Shown here one piece after another: positions 42,358 to 53,460 of a stretch of DNA of 64,000 bases. This DNA is from Ruthenibacterium lactatiformans (GTDB taxonomy: Bacteria > Bacillota > Clostridia > Oscillospirales > Ruminococcaceae), in contig NZ_JXXK01000019.1 of assembly GCF_000949455.1 (NCBI RefSeq), positions 12,311 through 76,310 on the forward strand, in the 5' to 3' direction. The position numbers were made by a program, and so were the translations under genes. Each line of letters starts with the position of its first letter. Within the stretch, counting starts at the first letter, position 1. The notes beneath the pieces are model-generated. The model was not told the DNA's origin. It did not search any database and saw only the letters and a list, made by a program, of their open reading frames with translations.

Positions 42358-43220
42358 TCAATCAAAATCCATCCAGACCAGGTGTTTTCCGCAGTGGAGG
42401 CACTGGAACAGATAGCATTGCAGATGCCCGCCATTGACAGATTCCCGGATCATTTCTTTTTGCTCATCGTCCCACATCGGATCGTCCAGTACCTCCTCCA
42501 GCACACCCAGGGCCCGCAGTTCTCTGGCACCCACATGGCCCAGGTAGGCGCAGTAGTCGCCGCAGTGGGCGCGCCAGTATTCCTGCTGCCAGCCGGAGTA
42601 GCCGGGGGTGCGGTGGATCAGCTCGTCCAGCTTCTCCGGATCGTCTACACCATCGTCCACAGAGAAATCATCTTGAAAACTACCGTCATATTTCCGGGCT
42701 GCTTCGCCGTTGGCGATGCACTCTGGGCACAGATATGCAATATCCTCCACTGAAAAGAACGGATTGGTATAGAAAATATGGGTCGTCTTGCCACAGCAGT
42801 CGCAGACAACGCCGTCTGCGGATTCCTCAAAAGCCCCAGTTTCCAGAGGGTTTGGGTGATACCGGAAGGCGGGCAGGCCCAGCTGGGCCTGCCGTTCCTT
42901 CTCTTTCTGCTTTTCCTCCGGCGTTTTGGGCTTGGGGAGAGCATAATGATTGCCCCAGTTTTCCGCATAGTCCTTCAGCGTGCCCAGCCGCTTGAGGGTC
43001 TTTTTATCGGAACGATTTCCGATTTGGCAGAGCAGTTCATAGGCATCCTTCTTGAAGTCCAGTAGATCATACACATCCACCAGCACTTCCTTGGCCTGCT
43101 GATCCTCACTCTGCTCAAGTTCTTCCTTGAAGGTATATAGAGCGCGGACACTGTCCGGACCTTCATTGGTCGCAACAAACTGTTTTTTAGTTCGATATAG
43201 GTTTTTTGATATTCTGTCAT
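42358..43220 (-). CDS. CbrC family protein (UPF0167), 5' frameshift
   Basis: About 287 residues. The C-terminal ~190 residues match CbrC, known for colicin E2 tolerance: FRYHPNPLETGAFEES, CDCCGKTTHIFYTNPF, AYLCPECIANGEAARKYDG, with zinc-type Cys pairs. The N-terminal ~90 residues are helical. ATG 43220 (GGGAGG 8 bases upstream) begins MTEYQKTYIELK but is one base out of frame; an added A in the run 43183-43188 restores continuity to KQFVATNEGPDSVRAL. The site reads A AAA AAC, which also is a classic -1 slippage heptamer. Confidence 0.75.
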
Positions 43221-43235
43221 TGGTCGCACCTCCCA

Positions 43236-46200
43236 TCAATCCCACCAGAAATACCAGACGGTGGACTGCCACAGGACAGCTGCCAAGGAGCCAATGCTTC
43301 CATCCTCATTCTGATCCAGATCTGGGCAGAAACCATATTGCTCCACAGCCACCTCCATAGCTCTTTCCTTGGAAATCGGAGTTGGAAGTTCAAACTCCAA
43401 TTCATCGTGGCTCATGGCGGCAGGGATGGCACCATGTTGCTCGAACCAGTATTTCGCCACTGCCATCAGGTCCGGTGTGTCGGGACACTCATTCCAATTT
43501 CCAAAGGGCAGGTAGGCGAAGATCTCCCAGGGGTTCTTTACCGGAATTTTAGCCAGAATGAGCGGATATGTCATTCCGGTATCATCGTTCCAATAGTTTG
43601 CGAAGCGGTCGTTGGGTTCTCCGCCCTCCATCTCGCCCAGGACTTCCTCATCCCAGTCCAGATCATCGTCCTCGGCTTCTTCCTTGCGCTGACCGGTCAA
43701 TTCCTCCAAAATCGCCTTTCCGTCCTTGATGGGAGCGGAGAGCATCTTCTTTCGATACTCCTCCACGGTTTTGAGGTCAAATTCATAGAAGTCCGCATCA
43801 TGCTCCGGGTCAGCGTTCATCACCAGACACTCCAACTGCGTTTCATCATCCGCCTGGATAAGTACGGGAACAAAGCCCTCCCGTACCCCCAGCCGCCGGG
43901 CGTAGCTGTATGCTGACATGATGGGATCATCATCTGCCATAGACGGGAAATAGGTACACTCACAGTCCAGATACTCCATAATGGCCTGCGCCACCTCGGA
44001 AGGCTCCAGCGTATCCTCGTCAAAGTCCTGTCCCTGCCAGTTGGTGAAGCGTTCCTCAATTACCTCTGCCATAGCCTGATAGTAGTCCTCGTCAAAGGGG
44101 ATGAATAAGTATGCCTCCTGTTGAAATTCATTGGAGTGGTATCGGGACGGACCAAAATATTTCAGGGCATAGTCATCAATGTCGGCAGGATAATAGGGCG
44201 CATCAATTTCTCCATAGTAATAATGGGCAAAGGCACGGCCTTTCTGATTGAACAGAGCCGAGAATAGACAGCCGAACAGCTCCTCCCGGATGAATGTTCG
44301 TAGGTCTGTGTTGCCTGGATCGGCTTTGACCTGATTTACCACTTCGCCATGCTCCGCCAGGAATTTCCCGCCCATCAGGTCATGCTCCATGCACCAGCGC
44401 AAATAAATCGCCATGTGGTTGTAGGCGTTGATGGGGTCAATGGGAAGCTCCTTCTCCTCAAGGTTCTCAATATGATAGGAAACATCATCCATTCCTATGC
44501 TGTCATCGTCATCCTCCGGATCTCCCTTTATAGGCTCGTAACCGATCTTCAGGGTCATCTGTTCCTCTGGCAGAGAGACACCGGGGCTGCGGGTGATGGT
44601 GTGCTTATCGTCCGCAGAAAAACCGATGGTCTCGCCGTCTTGCAGCGTCACATCACACGCCAGCACATAGGAGGCAAGGCTTGCCAAAAAGTCCCGTAGT
44701 TCCTCCGGCTCAGCGTCGGTGTTCAACACCTCCATTTCCTCCTTGCCAAACACATCCATGCCGTAGGTGTAGCCGTTTAGGCCCCCCTCGCTCCGGTACA
44801 GGCCGAACCAAACCCAGTTGAAGATGGGCAGTTCGTCCTTTTTGAGCATATCGGCAAGGCCCTCATAGAAACGAGGCTCAAATACCACGCCGCTGGTGTA
44901 GACACCGGTGGCGTATTTCTGCTTGCAGCACACTGCCATCGCCTTGGTGAACAGCTTACCTCGTTCCAGCAGTTTTTCCTCCTCGCCCAACACAGCCACC
45001 ATGATATGGGCCTTGTGCGCTTTGGCCACTTCTACGGCCTCTGGCCACATATAGTTGTTTTCTGCGTTGATCTCTGCTTCATTGTCCGGGATGTGACCGT
45101 GGAATAGTGTCACAATCAGCATCATATTGCCGACCCGCATTACCACAGCGTCATCGCTGTTCTCAACATCTTCGTCGCCCTCATCCGGCTCCTCATCTAC
45201 GATACCCCATTCTTCCCGCAGATCTCGAATCAACTGCTCCTTGTCCCACTCTGCTTTGGAGAGGAGCACAGATCCGGCAAAGGAACCCTTATGGTCGGTT
45301 TCCTCCTCGTCGGCGTCATCTTCAAGATCCTCTGCATCTTCATCCGGATCATAGAGGGATTCATGCTCCAGTCCGCGGATAAATTCCTCAAAGCTGTCTG
45401 CCAGATGGGTAATTTTATAGTCATTTTCCTGATCCACATGGACTACCGCAGGCTCTCCCTGAGGGCCGCAAGCCCGGTAGTCCAGGAAAATCATATCGTG
45501 TCCGGCGCTTGGACAGTCGCAGATGGCCACACCGATGGCAGGATACTCCCACTCAGCGATCATAAACTGGCTGCCAAGCTCTCCACAGAGGGAGCAGCTC
45601 TTTTCCCGTCCGATTCCGAAAATGCCGGTGATGGCCACATGATCATCTGACCAACAGGTAGGCTCATCGCAGGGATAGCAGGTGTTCACCGGAATGCCGC
45701 CGTTGTGCTGCTTCATCAGCCAGATGTAGGCGGCGGGCAGCTTGTAGCCCAGTTCCTCCTCCACGCTGGCGATCAGCTCATCGGAAGGCGGATCACTGAC
45801 ATATTCTTTCAGTGCATACCAATTATCATCCCAGAAGTTGGTGAGGTCGAAGCCCTCAAATGGAGTATCACCGGGCACGAATTTGGCCTTCTTCTTCCGG
45901 CTGCGCTGGCGTTTCCGGATCTCCGCCTTACACTCCCGAATTACTGCCGGGGCATTTTCGTCCTCGGGGTCCAGCTCCGCCCACCGCTCGGCGTAGGGGA
46001 TGGCCTTTTCCTCCTGACCATAGAGATACTGATAGCCATAGGCCATCCGCATATTCCACTCCGCCTTGTCCTGGCCTTCCTCCCGGACGGACTCCAGCAC
46101 CTCAATGGCCCTCAGGAGGGCTTTGTCTCCCTTGGATTTCAAAGTGCCTTCGTCATGGTCCCCGATGATGGCGTAGTTCTCCAGTGCACGGGCCAGGGCG

Positions 46201-49200
46201 TAGGCGGTGCGGTAGTTTCGCCAATCCTCCGGGATGGCATTGAGTGCCTGGATACAGCGGGTGTACTCGTCTTCGTCGTTCCACTGCTCCAGCTGAGCGA
46301 AGAATGCTTCGGCGTTCTGTTGGGTATAAGGAATATAGTCCATGCCTGTCAGCGTCTCGTTCAACTCGTCATCCTGATTCTCAGTTTCTGGCCCATCATC
46401 TTGTTGCTTTAGAGGTACAGAACCTGCTTCACGGCGGAAGGTGTGGAAGATGGCCCATGGGATGTCGCTGCCCTCGAAGAACTCCTTTGCCATCTGGAGC
46501 GCCGTGCGGATGTCCCAAGCGATGAAGTCCACATAGCCGCAGTAGAGGCCGGTTGCCCCGCCGGTGAGAGTGAGCACTTCCGATCCTTCATCAGTGGCAA
46601 ACACTTCTTCCAGCTTGTCCCGGAAGTCGAAGATTTTCTGACTGCCTTCCTCCTCCCGCAGGGTATTCAGGGGATAGCAGAAGAAGCCCGCCACCGCGCC
46701 GTCGGCATGGAGATCGTCCATAAAATCATTGTCGGCATTCAGATAGCCGTTGATGAGCGGCACACAGCAGGTGGAACCGGCCATTACATCCAGCCGCCAA
46801 TCGGCGTCCGGGTCCTGTTTGGGTTCCATTTTGTAACCAAGGTAGCTCTCCAGATAGGCTTCCGGGTCGGTGGAGAGCTCCAGGCCCTGCTCCCGCAGTT
46901 TGTCGGGCAGCTGGGACAGGAGGAAGGACGGCTCTGCCTTGGGTTCCTCCAGCACATCAAAGCTGTCTATGTATCTCATGTGGGGGATCTCACCCAGCAC
47001 CTGATCGGTGAGGGTGGTGAGCATCCACCAGGCCCGGCCTTCTTCCTCCCGGAGCATAGGCAGCAGCTTTTCGCAGTAGGCGGAGATGGCGAAGCTGTTT
47101 TCACCCTGCTCCTCCAGCCAGATCTGCACATCATCCCCGGAGATGTCCCAGCCATCTTCGGTACGCAGACCGATGTTCTGGAGGGGCTGACGGCCTACAA
47201 GGATGTTCCAGTGCTCCAGCACCTCCTTGGGGGCGTGCTTCTGGAAGTAGACCAGCTCAAACAGCTTGACCTTGTCGCCCTCCGGGGTGAGGATCAGCTC
47301 ATACTTCTCGCCATTGAAGCCCATCTCGAAGGAAATCTCGTCAAAGACCAGATTCAGGGTTTCCTGCATTTGGGCCACGAGTTCTGCGCCGCGGGTGTGG
47401 TCCTTGTCCTCATCCATCATCTGGCGCAATTCTGCTTCCATCTCGGCAAAGGTTTCCCACCAGTCCTCTGTCTGCTCCCGGAAGCACTCCGAGAATTGCG
47501 GCAGAGAAATGCTCTTTTTGCACGAGTCGATCAGTTCCTCCATGTCCTGTCGGGTGTTGAGTTTCGGATCATCACCAGGATGCAGTTCCAGAGCTTTTTC
47601 AAAATATCGCAGAGCGCGGCCCTCCTGATCCAGATAATAATAGGCATACCCCATGCGGAAATTCCAGGAATAAGTATCTCCCAGTTCCTCCTCGTGGGAC
47701 TGCATCAGTTCCAGCGCCCGGTGAAGCAGCTTCTTTCCCTCCGGCTCGCTGGGGTCCGCCAGATTGTTGTAGGCTCGCGCCAGCTCCATATCCATTTCCG
47801 GGGTACGCTCCTCGGCAGAGATTGCCTCCAGTGCGTCAACGATTTTCTGGTGTTTGTCCTCCTCATGCCACTTCTGGCACTGCTTCAAAATATCCATATC
47901 CGGGTCCTCCTCGTCCTCATCTGGTTTCCAGTCTTTGATCTGCTGGAACACGCCGTTCTCATCCCGCTCAAAGGCGCAGGGGGCGGGGGTGTTCAGCAGA
48001 GGAATGATGTCGGGATCGTCGTTGCAAATTGTGTTCAGCTTGTAAATCCCGGCATTGTTGGGGTCGTCCATGTACGCCTCGCTCTCGTCACCGGCGGTAA
48101 AGCGCCAGCCGCTGTCCCAGCCGCCGTCCGGATTCTCCCGGTAGCAGTAGCCAACCTTGTAGCCCTCCACCGTAATGCGGTTGGTGGCGATACAGCCATC
48201 GGCGCCCTCCCAGTCAGGGAGCAGAGATTTCACATCCTCCGCTTTCACATGGTAGTCCCGGTTGCGGCCAGCGGCCTCGTACAGCTCCTTCCGCAGCGAC
48301 TCCACATCCCGAGCCATCTCCTGGATCTCCTCGTTGTCCATCATCTCACTGAGGTCATATTCCAGCGGATTATGGGCAAAATCCGCGAGGGCCTTGTTCA
48401 TGGCGTCATGCTCCTCTGGCGTGACGGTGATGCGGATGTGGCGGGCAGGGGTGTTGTACTCGTCCAGATCCTGAAGGTTTACACTGCCGCTGACGCTGCA
48501 CTCCAGCAGGATGGCGGCCAGGTCGGTGACCACATCAATGGCGAAGTGAAAGTCCATCTCCACACCATCGGAGTGTGTAAACTCCAGGTACTCCACGGTC
48601 TGGCGGAAGTCCCAGTTTTGTTTGTCCAGCCCAATCTTGGCAAATATCTCGCTGAGGGGGATCTCCTCTTTCTTCTGGTCTTCCAAAAATGCCACAAGGT
48701 TCAGACTGTCATCGGAACCGCCAATAAAGTTGCCCCAGTATTTTTATTATACATTTGTCGTGCCTCCTGTTCTGAATCCAGTCGATCAATGAGCTGATTC
48801 AAGTGTTCCAACCACGCAGGAGCGATCTCACCGCTGTCCTCGTTCTTCCAAAGATCCACAATCTCACGGATGCCGTCCTCGTCCGGCACCTCGTTTTTGA
48901 TGTCGGTGAGCTGCCGCAGCAGGAAAGCAAGGGCTTCTTTGGATGCTGTGAAACCGGTGACTTTATCCCATATAGCTTCTTCATGATCGTAGTCCAGTTT
49001 GCTGTTATCCTTCCATTGGAAATACAGCTCCGCCAGAGCCATCGCAGTATTGTCAAAGAGGAAGTCGATTTGTGAGAAGTCAGATCCCAGCATGACTTCC
49101 TCTTTCATCAGTTCGATCATCTCGCCCAGATCCATTACCGGATGCTCCGGTACATATTCATTTTTGAGGATGTCCAGTACATCCAACCCTTCGTCACGCT

Positions 49201-49228
49201 CTAATGCTTTTATGCCCCATGCTCCCAT
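43236..49228 (-). CDS. Giant polyimmunity fusion protein (about 2,000 residues), with frameshift after first domain
   Basis: Read as one gene, this is a cytoplasmic protein of 1,997 residues. Domain order: DUF4259 (MGAWGIKALERDEGLDVLD), an unassigned unit with WGNFIGGSDDSLNLV, DUF2185 (CIATNRITVEGYKVGYCYRE, WDSGWRFTAGDE), TPR-like helices, an alpha/beta unit, a second TPR-like set, a SUKH/SMI1-KNR4 domain (ASVEEELGYKLPAAYIWLMK), DUF4261, an unassigned unit and a C-terminal DUF4253 (FGNWNECPDTPDLM ... STVWYFWWD). A one-base shift in the run 48741-48745 splits it into 49228-48701 (175 codons) and 48695-43236 (1,819 codons, GTG start); adding one A restores RQMYNKKYWGNFIGG. Each domain belongs to families that neutralise polymorphic toxins. 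Confidence 0.8.
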
Positions 49229-49270
49229 GTCGGCACCTCTCTTTCTTTATTTCGTATCAAGCTTCTATTG

Positions 49271-50911
49271 TCAATCATAGTTCTCCAACCGAATGATAGG
49301 CCGATAAAAGTCATAATCTCCGTTTAGTTCATTGTCCTCCTGCACTTCTGGCTTACAGTGGGGCGAACAGGGTAGGAAACCGAGAAATGGGCCCAGCCCA
49401 CCGCAGATATTGCATCCGCCGTCACCGCCGCAGGTGGTAAGCCTATCAGCCTGCACCACTTCCCGCATATAGGGATCGTAGGCGATGGACAGGCCGAAGA
49501 AGTTGGGTTCCTCCATGTCATAAGGCCGGTTCTCATCCTCATCCATATCCTCAAACCAGCGCAGACGCATGGAGTAGTCTAACCCATCTCCCCATGGGAA
49601 CAGGGTCCGACACCCTCCGCCGCACAGGTAGGCCCACTCGTCCGCCGTGGGCAGGGAGAAGCCCCTGTTTTCCAGCATGGCAAGAAGCGCATCGTAGTCT
49701 GTGCGGTTATAGATACAGATCTGAAAGCCCTTTTCCGTCCGCTCAATGCGGGCCGACTGATGCAAGGTAAGACTGCTGCTGTCACTCCAGGCAAAATCAC
49801 GGAATTCCTTCAGCCAGTCAGGGTGGGCAGTCAGCCTGGGATCGTCCATTTTGACTGGCTCCCAGTTAATTTCCTCCAGTTCCCGGCCCACCAGCATGGG
49901 GCCAATGGCCGCCTGCCGAACGGGAGCCATGCTTTCCCGAATCATCTCCTCCGGGTTCTGCGGTTCCATTTCCCATTCCCGGAACAGATACTCCAATTCC
50001 TCCCGGCTCTCCTGATTCAGTCCCTCGGCAAACTGCTCCCAGCCCAGGGTGACGGTATCGCCGGGGACAAAGACGAACTCCCGACCATCTTTCTTGAAGA
50101 TGCCGGTGGTGCAGCTCTGGCCCCAGCGGTCAAAAGTATGTAGACCGAGAAAGGTCATATCATAACGGGCAGCCAGGCTTTCCATCAGTGTCTGCTTCTC
50201 GGTTGTATCCATTTGATTGAATTGGGGACGGGACAGTTTTTCGTTCATAGTAAGTTCTCCTTCGATTCGTTTTGCGTGTTCCAGCAGATAGCTCCGACCA
50301 TCCTGCTTGGCCCGTTCCAAGTATTGTGGAAGCAGGTCGGAATGGATGGCGTCCAGTGAGACCAGAACGGCGATCCGCTGGTATTCCTGAAGTTCAGGAG
50401 AGTAACAGTTGCGCTCCCAGAACAGCGGAGCGAACTGTTCCACACAGTCAGGACGCAGAGCGGGCATCGCCAAAAGCGCCCGCCGGCTCACATATTCATT
50501 GGGGTCCTTTGCGAAATCTAGAATTATATCCCTGACTTCCTGACTACATGAGCATTCCGGCAGATAGGCGGCAAACTGCCACTTGGCCTCACTCTCATTG
50601 GAGGCTGCGGCCCTGCGGCAGAGGCACTCAAACCATTTGGGATGGGAAGTGGTTTCCTGTATAAATCCCTCCGCTTCGTTGGCTCTGGCAATTAAATAGA
50701 CCATCTCATCCAGCAGAATGCTGTCTGCCATTTCTGCATCCATTTGGGTCAACACATGGCAAAAGGCATCAAATATATCATTCCACGCAGGGTAATCGAC
50801 CTCCCATGCACCGCCGATCTCCTCGGTGGTTTTTCCGGGATAAGTGATTTCCTGCCACTGATGAAATTTTCCTACCTGCTCCAGCAGGCGTTCACGAATG
50901 CCCTTTGCCAT
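49271..50911 (-). CDS. HEAT-repeat protein with formylglycine-generating-enzyme-like domain
   Basis: A 546-residue protein. Residues ~1-225 are alpha-helical repeats (KDPNEYVSRRALLAMPALRPD and similar), and residues ~255-545 resemble the FGE/sulfatase-modifying fold: REFVFVPGDTVTLGWE, LPTADEWAYLCGGGCRTLFPWGD, EPNFFGLSIAYDPYMREVV and CGGDGGCNICGG. The two cysteines needed for copper in true FGE are not clearly placed, so it may be a non-catalytic relative. Some FGE-like proteins occur with toxin systems. The link to immunity is by location only. Confidence 0.6.
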   Translation of the reverse strand: MAKGIRERLLEQVGKFHQWQEITYPGKTTEEIGGAWEVDYPAWNDIFDAFCHVLTQMDAEMADSILLDEMVYLIARANEAEGFIQETTSHPKWFECLCRRAAASNESEAKWQFAAYLPECSCSQEVRDIILDFAKDPNEYVSRRALLAMPALRPDCVEQFAPLFWERNCYSPELQEYQRIAVLVSLDAIHSDLLPQYLERAKQDGRSYLLEHAKRIEGELTMNEKLSRPQFNQMDTTEKQTLMESLAARYDMTFLGLHTFDRWGQSCTTGIFKKDGREFVFVPGDTVTLGWEQFAEGLNQESREELEYLFREWEMEPQNPEEMIRESMAPVRQAAIGPMLVGRELEEINWEPVKMDDPRLTAHPDWLKEFRDFAWSDSSSLTLHQSARIERTEKGFQICIYNRTDYDALLAMLENRGFSLPTADEWAYLCGGGCRTLFPWGDGLDYSMRLRWFEDMDEDENRPYDMEEPNFFGLSIAYDPYMREVVQADRLTTCGGDGGCNICGGLGPFLGFLPCSPHCKPEVQEDNELNGDYDFYRPIIRLENYD

Positions 50912-50923
50912 GTGCTCACCTCA

Positions 50924-51610
50924 CTATTCTCCGAAATGTTCCAGATACAATTCCCGCACGGAATAAGGACCTACAAGGGTTGTTTCCTGTCGGCCATCCC
51001 AGGAATACACATGAATTTTGCCCTCGTCCCCAATGTACTGCTGCTCCTCAAAGGATGCAGGGAAGGGGAAACTTTCTACCACGCTCCAGTCAATCTTGGG
51101 TTTCAGCCCATCAAACTCCTCGCACTTGAGCCTTTTGAAGTTGAATACCAATGCTGCCCCGATTCCATCGAACAGCAAGTCTGCGTATTCTCTGGGGGTG
51201 ATGCTCTCGCTTACATTGGCAGCGTCAACATTGACATCCAGAACTTTGTTGCCGCAGTTTGTCCAGATTTTATCAGGAGAGAACCAGGTGGTGCGATCCT
51301 CAGTGTCTGCAAAATTCTCACGGGGATACCATCCGTTTGCGCTGTCCGGCTTGACGCCTTCCAGAAGCGGCCCATTATACGGGGAAAGCGGATAATATTG
51401 GTGCCGCACCGGATCAAATCGGCCAAAGGCAATTTTCAGCAGATACTTGTGCTTTTCGCTGCGCATGAGCTTATGGGGCTTCACGATATGTTCCTCTATC
51501 AAACTCCAAATGTACTCATCCACATGGATGGATACACGGGGGCGGCCGAATAGTGTGATTTTGTTGGTGTCTGTATCCACATTGAGCCAGACGCGATTGA
51601 TTTCAACCAT
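50924..51610 (-). CDS. Uncharacterised immunity-locus protein
   Basis: A protein of about 228 residues. The N-terminal half is beta-rich (VEINRVWLNVDTDTNKITLFGR), and the C-terminal half has SITPREYADLLFDGIGAALVFNFKRLK. No known family is recognised. The ATG at 51610 is 6 bases from GAGGA. The gene overlaps nothing and is followed within 12 bases by the HEAT/FGE-like gene. Confidence 0.5.
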   Translation of the reverse strand: MVEINRVWLNVDTDTNKITLFGRPRVSIHVDEYIWSLIEEHIVKPHKLMRSEKHKYLLKIAFGRFDPVRHQYYPLSPYNGPLLEGVKPDSANGWYPRENFADTEDRTTWFSPDKIWTNCGNKVLDVNVDAANVSESITPREYADLLFDGIGAALVFNFKRLKCEEFDGLKPKIDWSVVESFPFPASFEEQQYIGDEGKIHVYSWDGRQETTLVGPYSVRELYLEHFGE

Positions 51611-51626
51611 TGTCATTCCTCGCTTT

Positions 51627-52340
51627 TCAAAACGCTCCGCTATAAAATCGGCTTTCCCAGATGGCCTCAAATTCCGCCTGCTCTATGATGCAGGCGTGGA
51701 ATTCCTCGCCCCAGACATGGGCGTTCAATTCCTCCACGGTGGGGATCGGCGTGATCTCGATGGCGCCGTCGTAAAGGTCAGGGATGTTACGGGTGCGGCC
51801 ATTCGCAAAGATGTCGATGGAGCGGAGGGCCAGCCGCTCATTTTCGGTATCCACTTCATAGAGGATGACCGGTGGTTCTCCCTCCGGTGCGCCCTCCCAA
51901 AAGAGCTTGATGTACTCGGTCTTGCCAAGATAAGTCCGCATCGTTTTTTCATCAGCACAGGCCGCCCGGATCATTTTGGCCAGCATCATCAAATCGTCGA
52001 TGTATTGGGAATAGACGCAGAACACATCCTCGTCGGAGTCGAAGTGAAACAGATCCATGCCGCTGTTATTTTTCTCAAACTCCCGGATCACGCCCCGGAC
52101 CAGCCGTTCCCAGTCTCCGCTGCTGCCGGTCAGTCCCAGCCGGCAGAATTCTTCTGTCCGGAACCCGTCACTGATCTTCAGCAGAAGGGAGATGGCATAG
52201 GGGTGGTGGGGAATGAGAAAGAATGGCGCGATCTGCTCCGGCTTTACCCAGATTTTGAAGGGCGGACGCGGATCGGGTATCCAGGGCAAGATTTCCCATT
52301 CGTCCTCCGGTCGGTTTCCGTATTGGCAAAGGTCTTTCAT
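51627..52340 (-). CDS. Imm51-DUF6881 two-domain immunity protein
   Basis: A 237-residue fusion. Residues ~40-135 resemble Imm51 (FFLIPHHPYAISLLLKISDGF, FRTEEFCRLG and FDSDEDVFCVYSQYIDDL). Residues ~145-235 resemble DUF6881 (YIKLFWEGAPEGEPPVILYE ... RSIDIFANGRTRNIPDLYDG). Both belong to families found beside polymorphic toxins, so the protein could protect against two different toxins. This domain call is from motif memory. Confidence 0.68.
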   Translation of the reverse strand: MKDLCQYGNRPEDEWEILPWIPDPRPPFKIWVKPEQIAPFFLIPHHPYAISLLLKISDGFRTEEFCRLGLTGSSGDWERLVRGVIREFEKNNSGMDLFHFDSDEDVFCVYSQYIDDLMMLAKMIRAACADEKTMRTYLGKTEYIKLFWEGAPEGEPPVILYEVDTENERLALRSIDIFANGRTRNIPDLYDGAIEITPIPTVEELNAHVWGEEFHACIIEQAEFEAIWESRFYSGAF

Positions 52341-52350
52341 AGTGTTCTCC

Positions 52351-52596
52351 TCATTCGATGTCGTTTCGTTCTTCTTTTACATCCAGTGGAGCGCCGTCCA
52401 GAGATGTGATCTGTGACAGTTCTGTTTCCGTCAGATTCTTCAGGAAAATGCAGTATTCATTTGGGTATCCGCCCACAAACTCCATTTTGGGCATCCCGAT
52501 CTGCTGCGGGTCGGTAATCCACAGGCAGGGTTCTCCCGTTGCCCAAAAGTGAGTCAGCGTAAGAATTTGGCCGTTGTAAATTACTTTCTGTTCCAT
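52351..52596 (-). CDS. Small immunity-locus protein
   Basis: An 81-residue protein (MEQKVIYNGQILTLTHF...) composed of beta strands with an acidic C-terminus (VKEERNDIE). No family is known. It lies 10 bases before the Imm51-type gene and overlaps the upstream gene by about 4 bases downstream of it. The ATG at 52596 is favoured by TGAGG spacing. Confidence 0.5.
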   Translation of the reverse strand: MEQKVIYNGQILTLTHFWATGEPCLWITDPQQIGMPKMEFVGGYPNEYCIFLKNLTETELSQITSLDGAPLDVKEERNDIE

Positions 52597-52598
52597 CC

Positions 52599-53198
52599 TC
52601 ATTTCTCCTGCATTTGCCTCAGCAGCTTCACGATCCGCTCCCGGTTCTTTGCGGTTTTCATGAAGGTGGGGAGATGGTCAGCCTGGGTCATTTTCGCTCT
52701 TCCCGGCGGCTTTTCCCGCAGGTCGGCGCTGAGATAGCCGATCAAATAGGCAAGATGTTCCCGGTTGAGTGCCCAGACCGACTTACCCTGGAAGGAGGTC
52801 AAAAACCATAGTTCCAACCTGAAATAAGGTTCTCGCCCATCCCTGATTTCGCCAATATATGAAAACGCCTCCGCTGTTTTATGAACTTCTCCTGACATGG
52901 TTGTTCCACAATAGGGACAGGCCACATGGAGAACGGAAAACTGCTGCTTTGCCTCATCTTCAATATCCACCCGATAGTATCTGCCGCAGTTTTTGCACTG
53001 GTTATGGACATCATAGCGGTAGATCGTCCGGTCGCGGGTCTCCTGATGGCCGCAACTCAAACAGCGGAAATAGGCGTTATCCTCATCCGCTGTCACCACA
53101 CCCGCGCCGTGGCACTTGGGGCATTTCACCTGAATGCCGGAGGTCAGGGCGTTGTATGCACTGTATGTAAAGTAGGGTTTATCGACGATTCGGCTCAT
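52599..53198 (-). CDS. Multi-zinc-ribbon protein
   Basis: A 199-residue protein with three CxxC pairs that form zinc ribbons (KCPKCHGAG, FRCLSCGHQE, QCKNCGRYYRVD, ACPYCGTTM) in the first 120 residues, followed by a helical domain (SVWALNREHLAYLIGYLSADLREKP). Proteins of this kind recur in gut bacterial immunity clusters; function is unknown, perhaps nucleic acid binding. ATG 53198 is preferred because the residues before it are not conserved in style. Confidence 0.62.
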   Translation of the reverse strand: MSRIVDKPYFTYSAYNALTSGIQVKCPKCHGAGVVTADEDNAYFRCLSCGHQETRDRTIYRYDVHNQCKNCGRYYRVDIEDEAKQQFSVLHVACPYCGTTMSGEVHKTAEAFSYIGEIRDGREPYFRLELWFLTSFQGKSVWALNREHLAYLIGYLSADLREKPPGRAKMTQADHLPTFMKTAKNRERIVKLLRQMQEK

Positions 53199-53215
53199 GC
53201 GCCCACACACTCCTT

Positions 53216-53452
53216 TCATCCGTCTTTCTCTAAATAAAATCCCCATACGCAGTTGGAGAACTCTCCAGCAGCAAAGCGGTGGATCTGCCCATCAATCTCT
53301 ACCTGCCAGACCTCGAAGGTATGGTCTTGGTGATAGATGGGGTCTTTGATTTTTACCCGCTTGCCGGTGGTTTGCCAGTCGTAGTCAAAGATGTTCACAC
53401 CGAACAATTTGCATTGACCGTCCGGGCCAAAGGTTTCATATTCCCAAGCCAT
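53216..53452 (-). CDS. Small immunity-locus protein
   Basis: A 78-residue beta-rich protein (MAWEYETFGPDGQCKLFG...) that ends CVWGFYLEKDG. Not recognised. ATG 53452 gives a cleaner start than 53464, which overlaps the previous gene. Confidence 0.45.
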   Translation of the reverse strand: MAWEYETFGPDGQCKLFGVNIFDYDWQTTGKRVKIKDPIYHQDHTFEVWQVEIDGQIHRFAAGEFSNCVWGFYLEKDG

Positions 53453-53460
53453 GTGATGCC

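Noticed and set aside
46443..48797. 784-codon open frame on the plus strand opposite the giant gene
   Set aside because: It is antisense to a domain-rich protein, and its composition mirrors the codon bias of the minus strand; no ribosome site or family match.
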